Both the position numbers and the translations under genes were made by a program. This document shows positions 16,433 to 21,685 of a stretch of 41,539 bases of DNA, one piece after another. Source of the DNA: a virus; the IMG/VR virus record IMGVR_UViG_3300046168_000016, positions 1 to 41,539 of that record; one strand, 5' to 3'. The notes below the pieces were generated by a model. It was not told the origin of the DNA and did not search any database. It saw only the letters and a list, made by a program, of their open reading frames with translations. How positions within the stretch are numbered: position 1 is the first letter of the stretch; every line of letters begins with the position of its first letter.

Positions 16433-16872
16433 GATTAGAACCAAGTGATATTAGAAATCAAAATCTTTTAAAACATTACAGGATCATAAGAAAATGGGCT
16501 TGTAAGAATAATGATTTAAACGATGCTGATTTAGAATTACTAATTTATTTCGATTGCATGGATCTTTTCACTAGAGAAGATTTTAAAATCGGTACATATT
16601 CTTATAGTTGGGATAACAGACGCTGGAACAGATTACTTAAAGAAGGTTGGATAACGGTTTGGAGAAAACACAACCGCACAACACAAAAGTATAATATTTA
16701 TAAAGTTTCCTTTAAGTGTAAGCAACTAATAAGTCGCATGTACCGTATCATGCTTGGTAAAGAAGATATACCAACTTCTACCGCTAGAAATAAAATAATG
16801 AAAGGTAAAACTTATATAGACAAAGTTATGATTACGTCTATAAACCACGTTAATAAAGATAAAAACAGATAA
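16429..16872 (+). CDS. Probable winged-helix (MarR-like) phage protein (147 aa)
   Basis: The ATG overlaps the groES stop (ATGA type), so it is cotranslated with the chaperonins. The sequence reads HYRIIRKWACKNNDLNDADLELLIYFDCMDLFTREDFK, then SYSWDNRRWNRLLKEGWITVWRK, then TTQKYNIYKVSFKCKQLISRMYRIMLG. A helix, a turn, a second helix ending NRLLKEGWI, and a beta-wing of alternating strands are what a winged-helix protein looks like. Small basic proteins of this pattern recur in marine phages next to structural genes as I recall them. A DNA-binding regulator of late genes or a packaging accessory factor is plausible; neither is shown. Confidence 0.65.
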   Translation: MRLEPSDIRNQNLLKHYRIIRKWACKNNDLNDADLELLIYFDCMDLFTREDFKIGTYSYSWDNRRWNRLLKEGWITVWRKHNRTTQKYNIYKVSFKCKQLISRMYRIMLGKEDIPTSTARNKIMKGKTYIDKVMITSINHVNKDKNR

Positions 16873-16874
16873 TC

Positions 16875-16979
16875 ATGGGAAAAAAAGAAAAAAAAGTAGA
16901 GGTAAAAGAACTATCTTCAATAGACAAAAAAATTAAAAAGCTAGAAGATAAAATTAAGCTTTTAAAGTCTAAAAAATAA
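16875..16979 (+). CDS. Very small Lys-rich coiled-coil peptide (34 aa)
   Basis: This ORF begins 2 bases after the preceding stop and its TAA shares the A of the next gene's ATG (TAATG). The product is a Lys/Glu-rich amphipathic helix (IDKKIKKLEDKIKLL) with heptad spacing, so a short coiled coil is likely. Tight packing between two genes supports it as real. Lys-rich peptides are also easily generated by chance in AT-rich DNA. Confidence 0.5.
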   Translation: MGKKEKKVEVKELSSIDKKIKKLEDKIKLLKSKK

Positions 16980-17245
16980 TGGAAGATATAAACAAACAGA
17001 TCAAAGAGTCTATACTTGATCCAATGAGTATGGATAAAGCTAATGATATGTTTCAACCTTTTGAAATAAAAAATAATTTTATTTCACCTAAGGATCAAAT
17101 GTCTATGAGTTCTAAGTTTAATACTAAAAACATAGATAGAAGTGGAAAACCGATGATTTCTAATCCTGAAATACAAACAGCAGGTGAAATAGAACCACTG
17201 GGTGATCCTATAAAAGTTCCAGAAGAAAATATTCAAACTTTATAA
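16979..17245 (+). CDS. Hypothetical protein, Met/Asn/Pro-rich (88 aa)
   Basis: Not recognised. The polar, low-hydrophobicity sequence (MEDINKQIKESILDPMSMDK…) looks largely disordered after a short N-terminal helix. There are no Cys, membrane segments or catalytic motifs. The ATG overlaps the upstream stop, which argues for a genuine coupled gene in a run of small genes leading to the endolysin. The C-terminal Pro/Glu-rich end (IEPLGDPIKVPEENIQ) could be a binding tail. Confidence 0.55.
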   Translation: MEDINKQIKESILDPMSMDKANDMFQPFEIKNNFISPKDQMSMSSKFNTKNIDRSGKPMISNPEIQTAGEIEPLGDPIKVPEENIQTL

Positions 17246-17255
17246 AAAAAATATT

Positions 17256-17426
17256 ATGGCAAAAAATCCAAGTCAAACAGGTGCTAACGCGGTATGGGGT
17301 GGACCTTTATCAGAAGAAGGTAGAGCAACGTTACCAGGTAATTCAAGATATGGTAAAAACTGTATGCAAGTATTAAAAGCACCTTGTGATTACAAAGCAG
17401 GACCAATTAGCTCTTTAGCAAAGTAA
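17256..17426 (+). CDS. Small Gly-rich hypothetical protein (56 aa)
   Basis: The ORF starts at ATG 17256 after AAAAAAATATT, a leader like those of real genes here, and ends 12 bases before the endolysin gene. The product contains NAVWGGPLSEEGRATLPGNS and two Cys in CMQVLKAPC. There is no membrane segment. Its composition differs from noise in AT-rich DNA (Trp, Cys, several Gly and Pro), which supports it as real. Function unknown; a small virion or lysis-associated protein is possible. Confidence 0.55.
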   Translation: MAKNPSQTGANAVWGGPLSEEGRATLPGNSRYGKNCMQVLKAPCDYKAGPISSLAK

Positions 17427-17438
17427 AAACTCACTAAA

Positions 17439-17903
17439 ATGAGTGATAGAATAAGTGAACACATCTCGCTTAAAGAAGGAATTAAATCTAACACAGCCAC
17501 TAGGTTAAATATTGACAATACACCTCGTGATTTAGATTTAATTAACATGAAAACTATTGCTGAAAAAGTGTTTGAACCTTTACGTAAATTTGTAGATGGT
17601 CCAATCGCTATTAATAGTTTCTATCGCTCACCCAAATTAAATTCTGCTATTGGCGGAAGTACAACCTCTCAACATTGTATAGGTTGTGCGCTTGACCTAG
17701 ACGACAAGTACGGTCATAAAACTAATGCAGAGATGTATGAGTATATTAAAAATAATTTAGATTACGATCAAATGATTTGGGAGTTTGGAACAGAAAATAA
17801 TCCAGACTGGGTACATGTAAGTTATGTTTCAGAGGATGTTAATAGAAGACGGTGTTTACAAGCTTACAAAGATAATGGTAAAACAAAATACAAAGTAATA
17901 TAA
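17439..17903 (+). CDS. Endolysin-like M15 peptidase (154 aa)
   Basis: This is a probable zinc peptidase that cuts peptidoglycan cross-links during lysis. NSFYRSPKLNSAIGG leads into the M15 motif SxHxxGxAxD at residues 77-86 (Ser77, His79, Gly82, Ala84, Asp86). The C-terminal signature WVHVS holds His126, and a possible catalytic acid, Glu115, lies in IWEFG between them. These are the ligands and acid expected of the M15A family. Length is typical for a single-domain phage M15 enzyme, with no separate wall-binding domain. No signal peptide is visible, so export should depend on the holin, encoded about 2 kb downstream. The stop overlaps the next ATG (TAATG). Confidence 0.85.
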   Translation: MSDRISEHISLKEGIKSNTATRLNIDNTPRDLDLINMKTIAEKVFEPLRKFVDGPIAINSFYRSPKLNSAIGGSTTSQHCIGCALDLDDKYGHKTNAEMYEYIKNNLDYDQMIWEFGTENNPDWVHVSYVSEDVNRRRCLQAYKDNGKTKYKVI

Positions 17904-18190
17904 TGTACAGTCAACAAAATAATCCTTTTTCTCCTCTTGAGAAAAGACTTAGAAAAACAACTAAGGGTAAAGGCAGAAACTTTAGAACAACTAAAGAAGG
18001 TGCTGGTATGACTGCTAAAGGTGTTAAAGAATATAGGAAGAAAAATCCTGGTAGTAAATTAAAAACTGCTGTAACGGGTAAAGTAAAACCTGGTAGTAAA
18101 GCTGCTAAAAGAAGAAAATCATTCTGCGCTAGATCAAAAGGTTGGACCGGTGAAAGAGGTAAAGCTGCTAGAAGAAGGTGGAAATGTTAA
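17903..18190 (+). CDS. Small basic Cys-containing phage protein (95 aa)
   Basis: Highly basic (many Lys/Arg) with a conserved-looking core: GAGMTAKGVKEYRKKNPGSK, then KVKPGSKAAKRRKSFCARS, and a C-terminal RRRWKC. I associate this pattern with a DUF (possibly DUF6321) seen in marine phages and some bacteria; the name is from memory. The basic charge suggests nucleic-acid or DNA-in-capsid binding. The terminal Cys and the FCARS Cys are characteristic. Coupling with the endolysin gene (1-base overlap) does not imply a lytic role. Confidence 0.65.
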   Translation: MYSQQNNPFSPLEKRLRKTTKGKGRNFRTTKEGAGMTAKGVKEYRKKNPGSKLKTAVTGKVKPGSKAAKRRKSFCARSKGWTGERGKAARRRWKC

Positions 18191-18210
18191 AATAAAAAAA
18201 AATAAAAAAA

Positions 18211-18729
18211 ATGATTAGAAATTATTACACTGACTCTTACAAGTCTGGAATACCTGTAGCACCAAGTGATACATTATTGATAGACGGTAGAACAAAAGCA
18301 GATACTCCGATAGGGGCTTGGAAGCAATATAACTTATACATTGGTAGCTCACCTAGTAGTTTACCAGTAACAACAACAACAGATAATAGTGCTGTTTCAG
18401 GTGTAAATGTAGGTTTAAAATCACCTAATCCACTTATAAAAGCAGGTATGATAGTAAAAGGAACTGGTTTACCAGATGCTGGTACTGAAATTGCTTCTGT
18501 TACTAATGCTAGTAACTATGTTTTATCAGGTGGATCTGTAACAATAGCAGCTGACGCTACTTTAACATATACATACGCTGATGAAGCAGCTATTAAAGTT
18601 CATACGATTAACAATGAAGTAATAACATTTGTTAATCCAATAAAAGGATCTATACTACCAGTTAGTGTGGTTCAAGTTTATAGTACTGACACCCAAGGAG
18701 GTGTTACAGATATTGTAGCTTTAAGTTAA
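18211..18729 (+). CDS. Beta-rich structural-type protein (172 aa)
   Basis: Not recognised as a named family. The N-terminal ~45 residues (…SGIPVAPSDTLLIDGRT…WKQYNLYIGS) and the C-terminal ~45 (AIKVHTINNEVITFVNPIKGSILPVSVVQVYS) are compact beta sequence. Between them lies a module LIKAGMIVKGTGLPDAGTEIASV…TLTYTY. Similar modules occur in the 32530 nozzle protein (GMRVSGTGILGVPVIASV…NLSYT), so this one may have been inserted into a smaller virion protein. A leader of pure A/T precedes the ATG. A minor capsid or decoration role is plausible. Confidence 0.6.
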   Translation: MIRNYYTDSYKSGIPVAPSDTLLIDGRTKADTPIGAWKQYNLYIGSSPSSLPVTTTTDNSAVSGVNVGLKSPNPLIKAGMIVKGTGLPDAGTEIASVTNASNYVLSGGSVTIAADATLTYTYADEAAIKVHTINNEVITFVNPIKGSILPVSVVQVYSTDTQGGVTDIVALS

Positions 18730-18765
18730 CAACAATCAACAATCAACATTCAAAAAAACAAAATT

Positions 18766-19209
18766 ATGGGAAAAAAAGGACACACTGTAGGTGGCGGAAT
18801 GCCAGGACCAGGTAAATCAATTATTTCAGGAGGTCATGGAACTGGAAAATATGGACAACCACACAAGTTTTATGACAAAAGTATGGCTAAGTATAAAGGG
18901 CCACACAAAGAATTAAAAGATCTTTCAGGTGATGGTAAAATTACAAAGAAAGATGTTTTAATAGGAAGAGGTGTATTAGAAGGGCCTAAAAAAATGTCAG
19001 GAGAATCTTACGACATGAAACAAGCGTATAATAAAGATCTAACAAAAGGAGCTAGATTTAATTATTTAAAAAATGCTTTACATGATAAAGGTGGTATGAG
19101 CAAATACAAAGCTGAAGGACCTGGTAAAATGAAAAAAGACAAGCAAAAAATATCAAAGCAACAAGATGATGTTTTAGCTGGTATGGGTAAATACAAATGT
19201 GGAAAATAA
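18766..19209 (+). CDS. Gly/Lys-rich protein with one EF-hand-like calcium loop (147 aa)
   Basis: The sequence is rich in Gly, Lys and Met with little hydrophobic core. Residues 52-63 (DLSGDGKITKKD) match the EF-hand/dockerin loop consensus, with ligands Asp52, Ser54, Asp56, the Lys58 backbone, Thr60 and Asp63. VLIGRGVL follows as the exit helix. A single such loop in a disordered Lys-rich protein suggests Ca2+-dependent binding or assembly. An enzyme is unlikely. Similar 'DLSGDGKxTxxDVLxGRGV' proteins occur in marine phages as I recall. A CAA-rich, SD-less leader precedes it, as for groEL. Confidence 0.65.
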   Translation: MGKKGHTVGGGMPGPGKSIISGGHGTGKYGQPHKFYDKSMAKYKGPHKELKDLSGDGKITKKDVLIGRGVLEGPKKMSGESYDMKQAYNKDLTKGARFNYLKNALHDKGGMSKYKAEGPGKMKKDKQKISKQQDDVLAGMGKYKCGK

Positions 19210-19254
19210 TTAACAACAATCAATAAACATTAACAACAAACAAAAATCAAAATT

Positions 19255-19542
19255 ATGGCAAAATTTATCTCAATTTATTCATCAGGATCAGGTCTTGATG
19301 GAGGTGACATTCTAGTAGGAGTTCACAGCATCGTAGGTGTTGACGCAGCTTCAGGAACAAGTACAGTTATTAAAATGAATGGCGGTGTATTAGATGAGTG
19401 TACAATTACTCATAGTTCAACAGGAACTACTCCGTCTGTAAGAGACGCGATTAATTATGCATTAACTGCTAACCCAGGTGGTGTAAAAGCTAAAGTAGCT
19501 TTACCCTCAGGAATTACAGTTTCTGACATTGTATTCTCTTAA
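19255..19542 (+). CDS. Small beta-rich virion-type protein (95 aa)
   Basis: Soluble, Gly/Ser/Val-rich and free of Cys: MAKFISIYSSGSGLDGGDIL…SIVGVDAASGTSTVIKMNGG, then a helix SVRDAINYALTANPGG and two more strands. The fold looks compact. A 45-base unstructured CAA/AAATT leader in front and a strong hairpin after the gene are signs of a highly expressed transcript unit. A capsid decoration or cement protein would fit, but I do not recognise the family. Confidence 0.6.
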   Translation: MAKFISIYSSGSGLDGGDILVGVHSIVGVDAASGTSTVIKMNGGVLDECTITHSSTGTTPSVRDAINYALTANPGGVKAKVALPSGITVSDIVFS

Positions 19543-19560
19543 TAATTAATTTATGATATG

Positions 19561-19590
19561 CTGCAGGGTTTATACCCTGCGGCTTTCATT
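19561..19590 (+). terminator. Rho-independent-type terminator hairpin
   Basis: The arms GCAGGGT (19563-19569) and ACCCTGC (19574-19580) make a perfect 7-bp stem with loop TTAT, followed by GGCTTTCATTATT. GC content is high against AT-rich surroundings. It lies after the 95-aa protein and before the HExxH protein, whose ATG is at 19598. Confidence 0.7.
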
Positions 19591-19597
19591 ATTAAGT

Positions 19598-19906
19598 ATG
19601 GCTTTCAAAATTAAACCGTTTTATACTATTAACAATACTTCTATTACGCACATGCCAATGGAAGATAACGTTATGGGTAGAGCTGATAAAAAAGGAAATA
19701 TTCTTTTAAACAAGGATATGAAGAATCCTAAAGATATTAACGATACTATAAACCATGAGCAAGTTCATATTGATCAAATGAAACGAGGTGAACTTTATTA
19801 TGATAATCAAGCTGTTTATTTTAAAGGTAAAAAATATCTAAGAAAAGAGTTTGATGAGTCAAACAAAAAATTACCGTGGGAAGCACCCGCATATAAAGCA
19901 GGTTAA
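19598..19906 (+). CDS. Small HExxH-motif protein, putative minimal metallopeptidase (102 aa)
   Basis: I chose the ATG at 19598. The open frame reaches back to an ATG at 19553, but that would translate through the terminator stem. The key motif is NHEQVHIDQMKRGEL, with HEQVH at residues 53-57: His53 and His57 as zinc ligands and Glu54 as catalytic base. After the motif come basic and aromatic segments (YFKGKKYLRKEFDES…PWEAPAYKAG) that could supply a third ligand. About 100 aa is very small for a zinc peptidase. It is directly followed by the holin gene (2-base gap), so a lysis role or virion protein processing are both possible. Confidence 0.65.
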   Translation: MAFKIKPFYTINNTSITHMPMEDNVMGRADKKGNILLNKDMKNPKDINDTINHEQVHIDQMKRGELYYDNQAVYFKGKKYLRKEFDESNKKLPWEAPAYKAG

Positions 19907-19908
19907 TT

Positions 19909-20361
19909 ATGTCTAAACCTAAAAAAAAATTTAAAGATACTAAGGTAGGAAAATTTCTACTAGGTAAATCAGGTATTATAAATGTAATAGGAGATATATT
20001 ACCTGATCAAGGTGCACTAGGTATGGTTAAAAACCTTATAGACAAGGATGAAGACTTACCACCACAAGACAAAGAAATAGCTCTTAAATTATTAGAGCAA
20101 GATATGACTGAACTACAAGAAATTTCAAAACGTTGGGAAAGCGATATGAAATCAGATAGTTGGTTATCTAAAAACACACGACCAATGACATTGATATTTT
20201 TAACAACATCTCTTGTTATTTTTATTTTGTTAGATGGTTTTGATATAGCATTCAGTATTGATACTGGGTGGATTGATCTTTTAAAATCACTTCTAATAAC
20301 CGTTTATGTTGCCTATTTCGGTTCAAGAGGTGCAGAGAAATTTAAATCAATAGGCAAATAA
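19909..20361 (+). CDS. Holin, 3TM-type family (150 aa)
   Basis: A holin makes the membrane lesion that releases endolysin. The first ~75 residues are basic then amphipathic (LPPQDKEIALKLLEQDMTELQEISKRWESDM). SWLSKNTRPMTLIF then begins a hydrophobic helix at about residues 93-109 (IFLTTSLVIFILL), and a second helix lies at about 121-137 (IDLLKSLLITVYVAYFG). The RWESDMKSDSWLSKNTRP stretch before the first membrane segment is characteristic of the phage 'holin of 3TMs' family as I know it. The short basic C-terminus (GAEKFKSIGK) would be cytoplasmic. It lies about 2 kb from the M15 endolysin. Confidence 0.8.
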   Translation: MSKPKKKFKDTKVGKFLLGKSGIINVIGDILPDQGALGMVKNLIDKDEDLPPQDKEIALKLLEQDMTELQEISKRWESDMKSDSWLSKNTRPMTLIFLTTSLVIFILLDGFDIAFSIDTGWIDLLKSLLITVYVAYFGSRGAEKFKSIGK

Positions 20362-20375
20362 TTAAATTTAATAAA

Positions 20376-20633
20376 ATGAGTGAAGCAAAACAAATGATTA
20401 CCGAAGACCAACTGAAAAAAATTCAAGGCTTTCAAAAAGACTTAAACAAGTTATTAAATGAAGTTGGATTTTTAGAAGCCCAAAAAGCCCAAGTATTAGG
20501 AAAATTTGGTGAAGTCAACAAACAAACTGAAGATTTCAAAAAAGAGTTAGAAAAAGAATACGGATCGATTAACATTAATCTTGAAGACGGATCTTTTGAA
20601 CCTATCGAAAAAGAAGAAGACAAAAAAGAGTAA
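20376..20633 (+). CDS. Coiled-coil small protein (85 aa)
   Basis: A single long helix with heptad-like hydrophobics (QLKKIQGFQKDLNKLLNEVGFLEAQKAQVLGKFGEVNKQTEDF) is followed by an acidic tail (EPIEKEEDKKE). There is no membrane segment. Location after a holin raises the idea of a spanin or antiholin, but neither a signal peptide nor a lipobox is present, so this is not supported. Acidic coiled-coil proteins of this length are common near terminase genes in marine phages as I recall. The stop overlaps the next ATG. Confidence 0.6.
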   Translation: MSEAKQMITEDQLKKIQGFQKDLNKLLNEVGFLEAQKAQVLGKFGEVNKQTEDFKKELEKEYGSININLEDGSFEPIEKEEDKKE

Positions 20634-20860
20634 TGTCATCTGTTATTAGAAAAATTAGCATTGGTTCTGATTATAAAACCGATGCAATGCATTATTCTTT
20701 AGCCCAGTCAGTATATGGAGGTCACACTATATCTCATATACTCTTTGATGCAAAAGATAATTCTTATAACATTTACATTAAAAAACAAGACGAAGTATTG
20801 CCGTGGAAGAAGTTTAATTCTAACATGGCAATCTCCGTTGAGTATGATTTAGAGTATTAA
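20633..20860 (+). CDS. Small hypothetical protein (75 aa)
   Basis: Not recognised. The sequence MSSVIRKISIGSDYKTDAMHYSLAQSVYGGHTISHIL, then DNSYNIYIKKQDEVLPWKKF, looks like a compact alpha/beta domain. It contains several His residues but no recognisable zinc pattern. Overlapping start and stop codons on both sides (TAATG at each junction) place it firmly in the operon between the coiled-coil protein and the GroES-like protein, and argue for coordinated, roughly equal expression. Confidence 0.6.
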   Translation: MSSVIRKISIGSDYKTDAMHYSLAQSVYGGHTISHILFDAKDNSYNIYIKKQDEVLPWKKFNSNMAISVEYDLEY

Positions 20861-21465
20861 TGAAAAGCGTTTTTGATTTTATCGTTGAGCCATTAGGCCA
20901 GCGATATAATAATGAAATTAAAGTAGGTGACAAAAGCCTTATAATTAATACAAAACTTGAAAGCTTTAAGTCAGTAAACAATATAGCAAAAGTTATTCAA
21001 GTTCCTTTAGCTTATAAAACAGTTATTAAAAAAGGTGATAAAGTAATGATTCATCATAATGTTTTTAGAAGGTTTTATAATATTAAAGGTAAAGAAAAAA
21101 ATAGTAAATCTTATTTTAAGGATAATTTATATTTTGTTCAACCAGATCAAATTTATTTATATAAAACAAAAGACAGATGGATGTCGTTTAAAGATAGATG
21201 TTTTATAAATCCTATAAAAAATAATGATAATGTAAACGCTAGTTTAGAGCAAAGCCTTATTGGTATATTAAAATATGGTAATAGTGCATTAGAAGCGCTA
21301 GGAATTAACGAGGGAGATCTTGTAGGTTACAAACCATATGGAGAGTTTGATTTTTTAGTAGATGGTAAGCGTTTATATTGTATGAAATCTAATGATATTG
21401 TAATTAAGTATGAACGTCAAGGAAACGAAACAGAATATAATCCTAGCTGGGCACAAAGCAGTTGA
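20860..21465 (+). CDS. Protein with GroES-like C-terminal half, possibly a tandem GroES-like protein (201 aa)
   Basis: The second half reads like a co-chaperonin: FKDRCFINPI (as DRVLVKP), IGILKYG (as GxVxxVG), INEGDLVGYKPYGEFDFLVDGKRLYCMKSNDIVIKYE (as GDxVxxKxYxGxExxxDGxxYxxxxExDILAxxE). The first half has parallel elements: FIVEPLGQRY, IAKVIQVP, IKKGDKVMIHHN and LYFVQPDQIYLYK. It may therefore be two fused GroES-like folds. No clear GGI(V/F)L mobile loop is visible, so it might have a structural rather than capping role. It sits 4.4 kb from groEL/groES, between lysis and terminase genes. The assignment is pattern-based and unverified. Confidence 0.55.
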   Translation: MKSVFDFIVEPLGQRYNNEIKVGDKSLIINTKLESFKSVNNIAKVIQVPLAYKTVIKKGDKVMIHHNVFRRFYNIKGKEKNSKSYFKDNLYFVQPDQIYLYKTKDRWMSFKDRCFINPIKNNDNVNASLEQSLIGILKYGNSALEALGINEGDLVGYKPYGEFDFLVDGKRLYCMKSNDIVIKYERQGNETEYNPSWAQSS

Positions 21466-21685
21466 GGAATTAATAAAAGTTGCTAAAGAAGCTATTGTTG
21501 ATTCTGATGATGATATATCAGCTGATAGATTAAAAAATGCTGCAGCTACAAAAAAGCTAGCTATATTTGATGCTTTTGAAATACTTAATCGTATTAAAGA
21601 AGAAGAAGATATGTTAAACGATAAACCAAAAGAAGAAAAGAAGAAAGAAGCTTTTGGAGGTTTTGCAGAAAGACGATCTAAATAA
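21410..21685 (+). CDS. Possible small terminase subunit (91 aa)
   Basis: The protein is mostly helical: ETKQNIILAGHKAVEELIKVAKEAIV, then DISADRLKNAAATKKLAIFDAFEILNRIKEEEDML, and a basic/Gly tail (KKKEAFGGFAERRSK). Its last base is the first of the terL ATG (TAATG). Size, helicity and position directly before terL fit a small terminase, but no helix-turn-helix is certain. The start overlaps the GroES-like gene by 56 bases, unusually long here; both frames look meaningful in the overlap, and no other Met lies before residue 68. Confidence 0.55.
   Translation: MNVKETKQNIILAGHKAVEELIKVAKEAIVDSDDDISADRLKNAAATKKLAIFDAFEILNRIKEEEDMLNDKPKEEKKKEAFGGFAERRSK

Noticed and set aside
19553-19597. Earlier ATG for the HExxH protein
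   Set aside because: It would translate through the perfect terminator stem at 19563-19580; the ATG at 19598 follows the stem.
20376-20860. Spanin pair next to the holin
   Set aside because: Neither small protein has a signal anchor or lipobox cysteine.
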